Part shown: piece by piece, positions 27,726 to 36,850 of the stretch | Layout: every line of letters starts with the position of its first letter | How positions within the stretch are numbered: the first letter of the stretch is position 1 | NCBI GenBank assembly: GCA_963850915.1 | Contig: CAWKND010000010.1 | Location: forward strand, 62,001-126,000 | Direction of reading: 5' to 3' | Length of the DNA: 64,000 nt | Source of the DNA: CAVTWH01 sp963850915 | Lineage (GTDB): Bacteria; Actinomycetota; Actinomycetes; Mycobacteriales; Micromonosporaceae | Notes under the pieces: generated by a model | Seen by the model: only the letters and a program-made list of their open reading frames with translations | The model's database searches: none | What the model was told of the DNA's origin: nothing | Program-made: the position numbers and the translations under genes

Positions 27726-28733
27726 GTGCACCCCGCCCGGTGGTGGCCGTGGCTGCTCGGCGCCTGCGCTGCGCTACTCGCGCTGGCTGCTGTGCTTCTC
27801 GCGCTGCCTGCCCTGGCCGGCGTACCGGCCCGGTTCGAGCGCTGGGTACCGGCCGGCGACCGGCCGCTCATCGAGGCGTGGCGGCCACCGGCCGGGATGC
27901 CGGCAGCCGGTGCGGTGCTCGGGGTGGACATCCCGGGACCTGTCTCCGGGTTCACCGCCCGTACCGCCCAGCTGTACCTGCCGCCAGCCGCCCGTACCCG
28001 GCACCCACCGGTACTGCCCGTGCTGCTGCTCCTGCCAGGTTCGCCCGGGGATCCCCCGTCGGCCACCGCGCCGGCTGCTCCACCCGACCTGCCGGATTCG
28101 CCGCAGGACTGGATCGCGCCCGGTGGACTGGCCGGGATCATGGACACGTATGCCAAGGCGCACAACGGGTTGGCGCCGATCGTGGTGGTCGCCGACCCGT
28201 TCGGTACCGGACCGGACAACCCGCTGTGCGCCGATTCGGTACTGGGTAACGCGTACACGTACCTCTCCGTGGACGTACCCGACTGGGTACGCCAGCACCT
28301 GCCCGCGACGCGTAGCCGCTCCTGGGCGGTGGGCGGGTACGCCGCCGGGGGTACCTGCGCCGTCCAGCTCGCGCTGCGCGACCCGGTACAGTTCCCCAGC
28401 TTCATCGACCTCGCCGGCCAGGACGGCCCGACGCTCGGCAGCCGCCAGCTGACGCTTGACCGGGTCTTCGGTGGCGACCCGCTCGCCTACGCGCGGGCGA
28501 ACCCGGCGGATATCGTGGCGTGGCAACGGTTCCCGCAGCTGTCCGGGTTCCTGGCGGCCGGGCGCGACGACGTCCCGTACAACGGGCAGACCCGTACGAT
28601 GGCCGCCATCTGCCAGCTCGGTGCGATCCCGATCCAGTTCTACTCGGTCAGCGGTGGCCACGACTGGCGTGCCTGGCGGAGCGGACTGGAGCTGAGCCTG
28701 GACTGGTTGGCGCTACGCCTCGGCCTGACCTGA
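27726..28733 (+). CDS. Membrane-anchored esterase-fold protein lacking the catalytic serine
   Basis: GTG 27726 starts a 335-aa protein, 7 bases after the acyltransferase stop. One N-terminal TM (about 6-27) precedes an alpha/beta fold resembling the esterase D/antigen 85 family (VLLLLPGSPGDP, PIVVVADPFGTG). The nucleophile elbow, which normally reads GYSxGG, is GYAAGG, so the Ser is Ala. The histidine in SGGHDWRAW is retained. It may be a non-catalytic partner of the acyltransferase, or an inactivated enzyme. Confidence 0.8.
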   Translation: MHPARWWPWLLGACAALLALAAVLLALPALAGVPARFERWVPAGDRPLIEAWRPPAGMPAAGAVLGVDIPGPVSGFTARTAQLYLPPAARTRHPPVLPVLLLLPGSPGDPPSATAPAAPPDLPDSPQDWIAPGGLAGIMDTYAKAHNGLAPIVVVADPFGTGPDNPLCADSVLGNAYTYLSVDVPDWVRQHLPATRSRSWAVGGYAAGGTCAVQLALRDPVQFPSFIDLAGQDGPTLGSRQLTLDRVFGGDPLAYARANPADIVAWQRFPQLSGFLAAGRDDVPYNGQTRTMAAICQLGAIPIQFYSVSGGHDWRAWRSGLELSLDWLALRLGLT

Positions 28734-29243
28734 GCGCGCCTCCGCCAGATGGGCCAGCGCGTCGGCCAGGTTGTCGGCGCGGGAGCGCATCGAGTCGAGT
28801 ACCAGTCGGGGCTCCGCCCACTCCGCGAAGCCGGACCGCCGCGACTCCAGCGACTCCCAGGTCGGCTCGGGGAAGCCCGGAATGTTGCGGCGCCGGGCAG
28901 CCAGCCGGCGCCGGTGCTCGGCCGGATCGGCGCAGCGCACCTCGACGAAGACCAGCGGCACTCCGGTACGCGCGGCCAGGCCGCGCCACTGCTCCCGGGC
29001 CGGCTCGACGTCGTTGACCGCGTCCACCACCACCGGCCGGCCGACCGCCAACTGCTCGGCCGCGAGTACCTCCGCGACCATATAAGCAGCCAGCCCGGTC
29101 GGCTGGTCCCGACCGACACCGGCGGTCCACATGGCCGCCTCGATCGGGTCCACCGACAGGATCGCGGCCGGCAGCGCCCGGGCCAGGTCCTCGGCCACGG
29201 CGCTCTTCCCGGCACCGGGCAGCCCGGCCATCACCACCAACAC
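28713..29243 (-). CDS. AAA P-loop kinase-like protein
   Basis: About 176 aa if read from GTG 29243 (VLVVMAGLPGAGKS). The Walker A GLPGAGKS is at the very N-terminus, and a Walker B-like VVVDAVND follows in the middle. The C-terminal part is helical. The family is the small AAA_33 kinase group (nucleotide or chloramphenicol-type kinases); substrate unknown. It overlaps the esterase gene tail-to-tail by 21 bases. An upstream extension to 29339 is possible but not conserved-looking. Confidence 0.78.
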   Translation of the reverse strand: MLVVMAGLPGAGKSAVAEDLARALPAAILSVDPIEAAMWTAGVGRDQPTGLAAYMVAEVLAAEQLAVGRPVVVDAVNDVEPAREQWRGLAARTGVPLVFVEVRCADPAEHRRRLAARRRNIPGFPEPTWESLESRRSGFAEWAEPRLVLDSMRSRADNLADALAHLAEARSGQAEA

Positions 29244-29394
29244 CCGCCGAGCATCCCACCCGTCGCCGCCCGCTGCTGACCCGCTTCTCCCGCTGCATCG
29301 CAGCGGCGGGCGGTGGACGCCCGCGCGCCGCGGCCGCATGCTGGCGGGGCGCGGATCTCAGGGCGGGATCTCGGGGCGGGCGGACGGAGCGCGG

Positions 29395-30552
29395 ATGGAC
29401 AGGCGAGCGGGCCGGGTGCTGGCCGCCGGTCTCGCCATTGCCGTGGTACTCGCCGGCTGCACGCCCGCGCACCACGCCACGCCCGCCCCCTCGCCGTCGT
29501 CCGGTGCTGTGGCGGGCGCTCCGCCGGCGGACGCCGCGTACAACGCCGATCCGCCGGTGGTGGCGGTGGACGGGCTGCTGCACACGTTCGCCCGGCAGGG
29601 CCCGACCGACCGGGGCGGCGTCTACGCGGTCAGCTCCAGCTACGAGATCCGCGCGCAGACCGGCCGGGTGGACACGATCGTGGTGACCCGGCGGGCCGAC
29701 CAGCGGGTGGTGCTCGTCCAGGCGCCGCCCACCAGACCCGCCTACCGCACCACGTTCGCCGGGGTGTCCGGCGACATCCTGGTACTCGGCTACGAGACCG
29801 CCGACCACCTCTCGGCAGCCCAGGCGCTGCTGGTCAACCTGGCAACCGGCGCGTCGACGACGCTCGACAAGGTACCCGGCGCGCTGCCGATGTCCTGGTC
29901 GACGGCGGCCGGCGCGGTGGTCGCCGGCCGGTACTACTACCTCGCCACCGCCGTCAACCAGGAGCTCGACTGCGTGGCCGAGATCGACCTGGCCACCATG
30001 CACGGCCGTACCGTCGAGTGCGGCAAGTTCGGCGAGTGGCTCAAAGACGTGCACCCGGCCGATCACGGCGCCTCGTGGCTGCACTTCCACGGCTCCTCCT
30101 ACCTGGTCTGCCGGGACGGTCGCGCGGTGTACAACGCGATCGCGGGCGACTACGCCGGCGGGGTTGCGGTCGGGCCGCCAGCCGACTGTGGCACCTTCGA
30201 CACCACCACGGCCGCCGGCTGGCAGGTGTGGGGCAGCGTGCCGTCGGGTACCGACTCGCCGGGCACGGAAGTGTTGGCAGCCACCAGCTCCGGTACCACT
30301 GTCCACTTGGGACAGGCGGATCCGCGCAGTCTCGTGGGGTGTGGCGGGTACGCCTGGTGGTTCGCTGACGCCGGCCACCAACGGATCCTGCGCTGGCGCC
30401 CGGGAAACAGCACGATCGAGCTGGTGTACCACGACACCGGCGTGCAAGCGCCCACCGTCAGCGCGCTCGGCTGCGCCGACGACATCCTCAGCCTGACCCT
30501 CGACTACGGCCCCGCCGACCTCCCGGTGATCGGCCTGGCCGCACTGGGCTGA
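29395..30552 (+). CDS. Secreted lipoprotein with propeller-like C-terminal domain
   Basis: This 385-aa protein starts at ATG 29395. A lipoprotein signal (VLAAGLAIAVVLAGC) anchors it to the outer face of the membrane. After a Ser/Pro spacer, the rest is beta-rich with repeating W and hydrophobic strands, and several cysteines. It may be a WD40/YVTN-type propeller; I do not recognise the family. It is not obviously operonic with neighbours. Confidence 0.75.
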   Translation: MDRRAGRVLAAGLAIAVVLAGCTPAHHATPAPSPSSGAVAGAPPADAAYNADPPVVAVDGLLHTFARQGPTDRGGVYAVSSSYEIRAQTGRVDTIVVTRRADQRVVLVQAPPTRPAYRTTFAGVSGDILVLGYETADHLSAAQALLVNLATGASTTLDKVPGALPMSWSTAAGAVVAGRYYYLATAVNQELDCVAEIDLATMHGRTVECGKFGEWLKDVHPADHGASWLHFHGSSYLVCRDGRAVYNAIAGDYAGGVAVGPPADCGTFDTTTAAGWQVWGSVPSGTDSPGTEVLAATSSGTTVHLGQADPRSLVGCGGYAWWFADAGHQRILRWRPGNSTIELVYHDTGVQAPTVSALGCADDILSLTLDYGPADLPVIGLAALG

Positions 30553-30628
30553 CGCTCCGCGCCCGACGTGTCCGCTGTCTCAGCGCCGGGGAGTATGCGG
30601 TCGAGCCCGGCACGCTAGCCTCGGACGG

Positions 30629-31360
30629 ATGCAGCCTGTCACGATCATCACCGGCGGTAGCCGGGGCATCGGTGCCGCAACCGCGCTCCTGCTGGCTACC
30701 GAGGGTCACCACCTCGTCCTCGGGTACCGGCAAGCCGCCGACTCGGCCCGCCGGGTGGCCGACCAGGTGGGCGGTGGCGGTACCCGCTGCCTCACGGTGG
30801 CCGTGGACACCAGCGACGAGGCTGCCGTACTGGCTCTCTTCGACGCCGCCGAGGCCGAGTTTGGGCAGGTCACCGGCCTGGTCAACAACGCCGGCGTCAC
30901 CTCGCAGGCGAGCCCGCTGGCCGGCACGCAGGCGAGTGACCTGCGCCGGGTTATCGACGTGAACGTGATCGGGGCGCTGCTCTGCGCCCGCGAGGCAGCC
31001 CGCCGGTTCAGCAGCGGCGGTGCGATCGTCAACATCTCCTCGGCCGCCGCGACGCTGGGCAGCCCCGGCGAGTACGTGCACTACGCCGCCAGCAAGGCCG
31101 CCATCGACACGGTGACCATCGGACTGGCCAAAGAGCTTGCCCCGCAAGGCATCCGGGTCAACGCGGTGGCGCCGGGCATCATCAGTACCGAGATCCACGC
31201 CAGCTCCGGCGACCCCGACCGGGCAATGAGGCTCGCCGGTACCATCCCGCTCGGCCGGCCGGGTGAGGCGCCCGAGGTGGCCGCCGCCATCGCCTGGCTA
31301 CTGAGCCCGGCCGCCTCGTACACCACGGGCACGATCCTGCGCGTCGCGGGCGGCAGATAG
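30629..31360 (+). CDS. Classical SDR-family oxidoreductase
   Basis: This 243-aa Rossmann enzyme has the cofactor motif TGGSRGIGA (8-16), NNAGV at about residue 90, and catalytic Ser/Tyr/Lys in NISSAAATLG and YAASKAA. Length and motifs are typical of NAD(P)(H)-dependent ketoreductase-type SDRs. The substrate is unknown and neighbours give no pathway. Confidence 0.92.
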   Translation: MQPVTIITGGSRGIGAATALLLATEGHHLVLGYRQAADSARRVADQVGGGGTRCLTVAVDTSDEAAVLALFDAAEAEFGQVTGLVNNAGVTSQASPLAGTQASDLRRVIDVNVIGALLCAREAARRFSSGGAIVNISSAAATLGSPGEYVHYAASKAAIDTVTIGLAKELAPQGIRVNAVAPGIISTEIHASSGDPDRAMRLAGTIPLGRPGEAPEVAAAIAWLLSPAASYTTGTILRVAGGR

Positions 31361-31489
31361 CCCGACCGGCCGCTCAACCTTCCGCCTCCGGCCGTCTTCC
31401 TTGGTCACGGCGCCCGCGGTCGGCGTCCTCGTGTGGTCCGCGGAGCAGCTCCGGGTTGGCGTCGCCACCCTGCCGGGACGATCCGGGCC

Positions 31490-32100
31490 GAGCGCACCGT
31501 ACCCATGACGCCCAAGCAGGAGATCGACGGACTGCTCGACCCCGGCCTGCGCCTGCTGCGCGTGGCCGCCAAGGAGGCAGAGCCGCCGGTGGCCGGGCTG
31601 ACCAGCGTGGTGCTCGGCGTACCGGCACCCGTTCCAGCGCGGGGTCGGCATGGCGGTACACCCACCCGCCTCCGACTCGACCAACGCCGCCGGCAAGCGC
31701 AGTACCTACGTCCCCTGGCTGCGGGCCGATCCGGCCGGTGCGCTGTCCCGGCGTACCGGTACCCCGGCTGTGGTGGAGGACGACGCCAACCTGGGTGCCT
31801 TGGCGATCCGCGACTGCGCCGGATCCTCGGCGACCTCGGGCGCACCATCGGCCGGCCGCTGGCAGACGTGTGCAGCATGCTCAACCCGGCGGCCATCGTG
31901 GTGGACGCAACCGTTGGGGCGGCAGGGGCGTACATCAGCGAGGGGATGGCCGGGTCGGTGGCCCGGCACGCCGCACCCGCCACCGCCGCGGCTGTGCGCA
32001 TCCTGCCGGGTACCCTCTGCGCGCACGCCGGACCTGCTCGGTGCGGTGGCGTTGGTCCGCGACGAACAGGACCATCCGCGCCAGCATCACATCTGACCGG
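31490..32100 (+). pseudogene. Degraded ROK-family kinase/repressor
   Basis: Fragments of a ROK (NagC/glucokinase-type) protein appear in different frames in the right order: MTPKQEIDGLLD-like (frame of 31433) near 31505, PAVVEDDANLGALA (frame of 31650) near 31770, RALADVCSMLNPAAIVV-like and VARHAAPATAAAVRILPGTL (frame of 31433) and finally DLLGAVALVRDEQD (frame of 31650). The frame switches at least three times, and the N-terminal helix-turn-helix is not seen. It is read as a dead ROK gene between the SDR and the alpha/beta hydrolase. Confidence 0.8.
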
Positions 32101-32242
32101 TACCCGGCCGGAACGCCTGCCGGCAAAGCGTTCAGGCAGTAGCGTCACCCCGAGCGGCCGCTGACCCGCACCTCGTCGTCGAGGCACCAGACCGATATCC
32201 GTTACTACCCGTGCTGCGCACTGCGCAGAGGGAGGTACCACC

Positions 32243-33073
32243 GTGCCCTACATCAAGGTTGGCGAAGAGAACTCCGGCGCTATCGAGATCTACTACGAGG
32301 ACCACGGCGTGGGTACGCCCGTTGTCCTCAGCCACGGCTACCCGCTCGACGGGCGCGCGTGGGAGAAGCAGGTACCGGCCCTGCTCGACTCGGGACACCG
32401 GGTCATCACCTACGACCGGCGGGGCTGGGGCAAGTCCAGCCAGCCCACGTTCGGCTACGACTACGACACCTTCGCCAGCGACGTCAACACGCTCATGGAG
32501 GTACTCGACCTTCGCAACGCCGTCCTCGTCGGCCACTCGATGGGCAGCGGGGACGTCACCCACTATCTCGGCAGGTACGGCTCAGAGCGGGTCAGCCGGG
32601 CGGTACTCGTCTCACCGATCCCGCCGTTCCTGTTGCAGACCGCGGACAACCCCGAAGGGCTGCCGCACGACATGTTCGACGGCTTCATGGTGACCGCGCG
32701 GGCGGACCGGCCGGCGTGGCTGAAGGGCTTCCTGGACAACTTCTACAACATGGACGTCTTCGGCGGCACGCTGGTCAGTCCGGAGGCGTTCCAGGCCAGC
32801 TTCAACACCGCCGTGGCCGGCTCGCCGACCGCGGCGGTCGCGTGTATCGGTACCTGGCTCACCGACTTCCGGGCGGATGTGGCGAAGTTCGACGTACCGA
32901 TCCTGGTGATCCAGGGCGACCAGGACCGCATCCTGCCCATCGGCAACACCGGCGACCGGCTGCCCGCACTGATTCCGGACCTGGAGTACGTGGTGATCGG
33001 CGGCGGCCCGCACGCCATCGCGTGGACACACACCGACCAGGTGAACATGGCACTGCTGGAGTTCCTGAAGTAA
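32243..33073 (+). CDS. Alpha/beta hydrolase, non-heme haloperoxidase-like
   Basis: This 276-aa protein has the full hydrolase set: oxyanion LSHGYPLDG, nucleophile GHSMGSG, Asp in IQGDQDRILP and His in GGGPHAIAWTH. The closest group is the cofactor-free haloperoxidase/arylesterase type. A GGAGGT ribosome site precedes ATG 32243. The gene follows the ROK pseudogene and ends in a clear hairpin. Confidence 0.9.
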   Translation: MPYIKVGEENSGAIEIYYEDHGVGTPVVLSHGYPLDGRAWEKQVPALLDSGHRVITYDRRGWGKSSQPTFGYDYDTFASDVNTLMEVLDLRNAVLVGHSMGSGDVTHYLGRYGSERVSRAVLVSPIPPFLLQTADNPEGLPHDMFDGFMVTARADRPAWLKGFLDNFYNMDVFGGTLVSPEAFQASFNTAVAGSPTAAVACIGTWLTDFRADVAKFDVPILVIQGDQDRILPIGNTGDRLPALIPDLEYVVIGGGPHAIAWTHTDQVNMALLEFLK

Positions 33074-33083
33074 CACAAGGGAA

Positions 33084-33119
33084 AGCGCTCCCCGCCGGGC
33101 GTACCCGACGGGGAGCGCT
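33084..33119 (+). terminator. Hairpin terminator of the alpha/beta hydrolase gene
   Basis: AGCGCTCCCCG (33084-33094) pairs with CGGGGAGCGCT (33109-33119), an 11-bp stem, 11 bases beyond the stop. The inner CGGG/CCCG bases can extend it. Confidence 0.75.
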
Positions 33120-33894
33120 GGTACCGCCCAACTCCAGCCGGACAGCCCGGCCCCGTAGGGGTAGAGCGGGTTCCGTAGTGGTCGGTACCGGCAGCCCGGC
33201 ATCGATCTTCGCCCGGATGTCCGCCCGTTCGGCGTCGGTGGCACCGAGGTCGTACGGCAGGTCCCAGTTCTCGTTGGCGTCAGCCAGATTGTCGCCGCCA
33301 CCCGGCTTCAGGATCTGGTCCAGGCTGCGCGGCAGCTGCCAGGGCAGCTTCCCGCGCGGCGTGTAGTCGCCGAAGAGCAGGCTGGCGGTTGCCGGCCCGA
33401 CCTCCTCACCACCGTTGTAGAACATCTGGAAAGCCTTCTCCTCCAACGTCATCCGGCTGAGCAGGTCAGCCGACCCGGGTCTCCACCGGCTGCCGCCAGT
33501 CCTCGTACGGCTCGATAACGCCGTCCTTGTTGAGATCGCGGGCACCGTCGATGAGGTTCACGCCGTCGGCGACCGTCTCGACATCCGGCAGGTACACGCT
33601 GAACGTACGGATGTTGGAGGTGGTACGCGTCCCCGAACCGGAGACCGCCACCACGAACCACTTGTACGTCCACCGGTCGGTGATGTCCCAGCTCGGTGTG
33701 TAGCTGGTACCGGTCGGCTCGGCCACCTTGGTGTACAGGTCGAGCAGGTTGCCGGAGGCGGTGAAGCCGTAGTCGCTCCGGCTGATGTTGAGCCACACCT
33801 CGTAGTGCGCGGCGCCCGAGACAGCCGCCCAGGAGAGCGCCGGCCGGCGGGTGGTGGTCGATCCGGGGGAGCGCTCTCCCCGGAGAGAGCGCAC
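33120..33894 (-). pseudogene. Decayed GH3 beta-glucosidase gene
   Basis: Reading leftward, the minus strand encodes an Fn3-like and linker region ending ARDLNKDGVIEPYEDWRQPV, then ADLLSRMTLEEKAFQM (start of the GH3 barrel), in another frame, directly joined to LFGDYTPRGKLPWQLP, which belongs near the C-terminus. About 400-500 residues between these are missing. The tail DLPYDLGATDAERADI switches frame again into NPLYPYGAGLSGW, the canonical GH3 C-terminus. At least two frameshifts and a large internal deletion make it dead. It was probably once part of a beta-glucan cluster with the GH16 gene. Confidence 0.85.
33866..33879. promoter_or_regulatory. CebR-like LacI operator, imperfect copy
   Basis: GGGGAGCGCTCTCC matches the CebR/CelR consensus TGGGAGCGCTCCCA at 11 of 14 positions and contains the palindrome GAGCGCTC. 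It is at the 5' end of the GH3 pseudogene. Confidence 0.5.
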
Positions 33895-34021
33895 GCCTAG
33901 ACCGCTGTCAATACCGTGCCGGTTCCGGAACTTACAGCGGGTCCCCGAGGGTCAACGGAGGCCTGGCTACAGCACTGGCAGGAGCGGAGTAGGCGCCAGT
34001 CGGGTACCACGTCCGTCGATA

Positions 34022-34050
34022 TTGACAAGTTTCTTTCGAGTAGGTACACA
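34022..34050 (+). promoter_or_regulatory. SigA-like promoter of the GH16 gene
   Basis: A perfect -35 TTGACA (34022-34027), a 17-base spacer and TACACA (34045-34050) as -10. Initiation would fall at about 34057, inside the LacI-type operator, so binding should block transcription. The leader to the coding start is ~120 bases. Confidence 0.65.
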
Positions 34051-34054
34051 TCTG

Positions 34055-34068
34055 TGAGAGCGCTCTCA
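34055..34068. promoter_or_regulatory. CebR/CelR-like LacI-family operator
   Basis: TGAGAGCGCTCTCA is a perfect 14-bp palindrome, matching at 12 of 14 the TGGGAGCGCTCCCA site bound by CebR of Streptomyces and CelR of Thermobifida, which respond to cello-oligosaccharides. It overlaps the predicted start of transcription. Confidence 0.75.
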
Positions 34069-34178
34069 TAGCTACCCACTCCCGCCTGATGTTCCGGCCC
34101 GTCCAGGAGTCCATCCCGGCGTCCGGCGGTGCCTGGGAAGCGGGAACGCCCGCCCTTCGAGGAGAAGAGGTGCCCGCG

Positions 34179-35561
34179 ATGACCACCGTCCCCACGACAG
34201 CCATCCCCGACCAACACAAACGGCACGCCCGCAAGCGCGTACTGCTGACCGGCGTCGCCCTACTCGCCCTCGCCGCGGCCTCGGCCGCCGCCGCCCCCGA
34301 CGCGGCCGCGTCCCTGCCCGCTCCCCCGTCCGGCTGGACCCAGGTCTTCGCCGACGACTTCAGCGGCGCCTCGGGTACCGGCCTGAACACCGGGAACTGG
34401 CTCTACGACACCGGCCACGGCTACCCGGGCGGTGCCACCAACTGGGGTACCGGCGAGGTCGAGTCGATGACCACCAGTACCCAGAACGTCTACCAGGACG
34501 GCGCCGGACACCTTGTCATCAAGCCGATCCGGGACGGCTCCGGCAACTGGACCAGTGGCCGGGTCGAGACACAGCGCACCGACTTCGCCGCTCCCGCCGG
34601 CGGCAAGCTGCGCCTGGAGGCGTCGCTGCAGCAGCCCAATGTCAGCGGCGCGGCGGCGGCCGGCTACTGGCCGGCGTTCTGGTCACTGGGCCAGGCTGCC
34701 CGGGGTACCGGCGCCAGCGGCTGGCCGGGCATCGGCGAGATCGACGTGATGGAGGACATCAACGGACTCAGCTCCGAGTTCGGCACCCTCCACTGTGGAG
34801 TATCGCCGGGCGGTCCGTGCAACGAGACCACCGGAATCGGTAGCGGCCAGCGGGCCTGCGGTGGTTGCCAGACCGGCTTCCACACCTACGCCATCGAGTA
34901 CGACCGCAGCGTCTCGCCCGAGCAGATCCGCTGGTACCTGGACGGCAACAACTTCTTCACCGTCAACGCCAACCAGGTCGACGCGACCACCTGGAACAAC
35001 GCCACCCACCACGGGTTCTTCATGATTCTCAACGTGGCGATCGGCGGCGGGTTCCCGGCCGCGTTCGGTGGTGGCCCCACCGGCTCAACCGCGTCGGGCG
35101 TACCGATGCTCGTGGACTACGTGGCGGCGTACACCAGCGGTGGTGGCGGAACCACACCGCCGCCGCCTCCGCCGGGCGGCAAGTCCCTCACCAACGCGAA
35201 CGGCCTGTGCCTGGACGTCCGCTCGTCCGGTACCGCGAATGGCACGCCGGTACAGGTCTACACGTGCAACGGCACCGGCGCCCAGCAGTGGACGTACGTG
35301 GAGGCGGGCAGCACCCTGCACGCGCTGAACAAGTGCCTGGACATCTCGGGCGGCGGTACCGCCAACGGCACCAAGGTACAGCTCTGGGACTGCAACAACA
35401 CCGGATCGCAGGTCTTCATCCACCAGTCGAACAACTCCTACTACAACCCGCAGTCCAACAGGTGCCTGGACGATCCGAACGGATCGAGCACACCGGGTAC
35501 GCAGGTCCAGATCTGGGACTGCAACGGCAGCGGCGCCCAGCAGTGGACGCTGCACACCTGA
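34179..35561 (+). CDS. Secreted GH16 endo-beta-1,3-glucanase with ricin-B lectin (CBM13) domain
   Basis: This 460-aa protein starts at ATG 34179. A signal peptide (RVLLTGVALLALAAASAAAA) precedes the GH16 catalytic domain with the signature GEIDVMED (nucleophile and acid/base Glu residues), then a Pro-rich linker (TTPPPPPPGG) and a ricin-type beta-trefoil (three QxW-like repeats, e.g. GAQQWTYV, GSQVFIH, GAQQWTLH). It should hydrolyse laminarin-type beta-1,3-glucan outside the cell. The promoter carries a CebR-like operator, so it may be induced by gluco-oligosaccharides. Confidence 0.95.
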   Translation: MTTVPTTAIPDQHKRHARKRVLLTGVALLALAAASAAAAPDAAASLPAPPSGWTQVFADDFSGASGTGLNTGNWLYDTGHGYPGGATNWGTGEVESMTTSTQNVYQDGAGHLVIKPIRDGSGNWTSGRVETQRTDFAAPAGGKLRLEASLQQPNVSGAAAAGYWPAFWSLGQAARGTGASGWPGIGEIDVMEDINGLSSEFGTLHCGVSPGGPCNETTGIGSGQRACGGCQTGFHTYAIEYDRSVSPEQIRWYLDGNNFFTVNANQVDATTWNNATHHGFFMILNVAIGGGFPAAFGGGPTGSTASGVPMLVDYVAAYTSGGGGTTPPPPPPGGKSLTNANGLCLDVRSSGTANGTPVQVYTCNGTGAQQWTYVEAGSTLHALNKCLDISGGGTANGTKVQLWDCNNTGSQVFIHQSNNSYYNPQSNRCLDDPNGSSTPGTQVQIWDCNGSGAQQWTLHT

Positions 35562-35578
35562 GTCGTCCCAACGAAATG

Positions 35579-35611
35579 CAGCGCCCCCGCAGCGATCCTG
35601 CGGGGGCGCTG
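35579..35611 (+). terminator. Hairpin terminator of the GH16 gene
   Basis: A 14-bp perfect stem, CAGCGCCCCCGCAG (35579-35592) with CTGCGGGGGCGCTG (35598-35611), and a 5-base loop, 18 bases after the stop. It lies between convergent genes. Confidence 0.85.
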
Positions 35612-35635
35612 CCCTGCTCAGCCGACCTGCGCCTG

Positions 35636-36322
35636 CTATCCGCGCTGTGTCACAGAAGCCTTGCGCCACAGGCAAATGCCCAGCCACACCAACCCGACGC
35701 CGGTGACGACGCCGGCAGCGATCCGGATCGGCGCGGCCGCATAGAACTGCGGAATGAACACCACGAAGCCCAGCGCGTACCCGAAGGCACTGAACCGCGG
35801 CAGTACTTCCGAACGCCAGATCCCCACTGTGGCAAGCACAGCGCCCACACCGAGCAGTACCAGCCCGAGCCCGAACATGGTCAGCGCGACCGGCTGGCCG
35901 CGAATCGTGTCGATCAGATCGAGGAGGCCGTCCGCGTGCTTCGACGCGATCGAGTGCAGTCCGAAGTCCTCCGCGCCGTAGTACGGCAGCGTCAGGCCGG
36001 CCCCGATCCAGCTGGTCACCACAGCCCAGAAGGCAAGCGACTCCGCCCGGGTTCGCGCCAGCACCGCCCAGATCCCGAGCAGCCCCAGCGGTACCAGGAT
36101 GAATCCGATCATCGCGAACAGGTGCGCCGCGACCCAGGCGTCGGCGCTCATCGACCGGGTCGCGCCAGCCACGGTGGTCTCGTCGTGCCACGGCCGCACC
36201 GCCGGGTACAACACAAACAACACCCCGGCGACGCCGAGCGCGATCGCCGCGGCCCGCACCCGCTTGCTGGTTTTCTCCCTGGTACCGGCGGCAGCGCCGT
36301 CGTCCTGTGCTTCGAGAGTCAT
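35636..36322 (-). CDS. Six-TM integral membrane protein
   Basis: This 228-aa protein starts at ATG 36322 (a GGAG lies ~10 bases upstream; ATG 36337 lacks one). About six hydrophobic segments follow a charged N-terminus (TREKTSKRVR). I do not recognise a named family or a catalytic motif. It is divergent from a MarR regulator, with a palindrome between, so it is likely regulated by it. Confidence 0.78.
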   Translation of the reverse strand: MTLEAQDDGAAAGTREKTSKRVRAAAIALGVAGVLFVLYPAVRPWHDETTVAGATRSMSADAWVAAHLFAMIGFILVPLGLLGIWAVLARTRAESLAFWAVVTSWIGAGLTLPYYGAEDFGLHSIASKHADGLLDLIDTIRGQPVALTMFGLGLVLLGVGAVLATVGIWRSEVLPRFSAFGYALGFVVFIPQFYAAAPIRIAAGVVTGVGLVWLGICLWRKASVTQRG

Positions 36323-36355
36323 TTCCCCGTCTCCCATTTAGTTCTTCGCCAAAAC

Positions 36356-36372
36356 CATTCGAGATCTGAATG
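36356..36372. promoter_or_regulatory. Candidate MarR operator
   Basis: CATTC (36356-36360) and GAATG (36368-36372) flank GAGATCT, which itself contains the palindrome AGATCT. The site is between the divergent membrane-protein and marR genes. Confidence 0.5.
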
Positions 36373-36391
36373 ATTGAGCTAAGGTACCATC

Positions 36392-36850
36392 ATGACCATG
36401 CAGGGTGTCAAGGGCGAGGACGGCCTCCCGACGACTGTGGTGTTCCGGCTCGGCACGCTGGGATCCATCGCCGCAGAGCGATTCGCCGCGAAGATCGAGA
36501 AGCTCGGCCTCAAGCCCAAGCACGCCGGCCTGCTCACCGCACTTGCCGCCGGCGCCGCCGACTCGCAGCAGGGGCTGGCCGTGAAGCTCGGCGTGGCACC
36601 GAGCCTGATGGTCACCCTCGCTGATCAGCTGGAGGCACTCGGCGCCGTGGCCCGGGTACGCGACCCGGCCGACCGCCGCAGGCAGGTACTCACCCTCACC
36701 GACCACGGCCGCAAGCTGCTCGCCGAGTGCGCGGCGCTGGCCCGAGCCCTGGACGACGAGATCACCGCCGGCCTGTCCGCCAGCCAGCGCAGCGCGCTCG
36801 CCCACAGCCTCGGCATCCTCGCCGAATCAGCAGGCCTCCCCACCAGCTGA
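36392..36850 (+). CDS. MarR-family transcriptional regulator
   Basis: This 152-aa protein has the MarR fold: helix-turn-helix SQQGLAVKLGVAPSLMVTLA, wing RDPADRRRQVLTLTDHG, and flanking dimer helices. It is divergent from the six-TM protein. It probably controls that gene and itself via the palindrome in between. Start ATG 36392 or 36398; little difference. Confidence 0.9.
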   Translation: MTMQGVKGEDGLPTTVVFRLGTLGSIAAERFAAKIEKLGLKPKHAGLLTALAAGAADSQQGLAVKLGVAPSLMVTLADQLEALGAVARVRDPADRRRQVLTLTDHGRKLLAECAALARALDDEITAGLSASQRSALAHSLGILAESAGLPTS

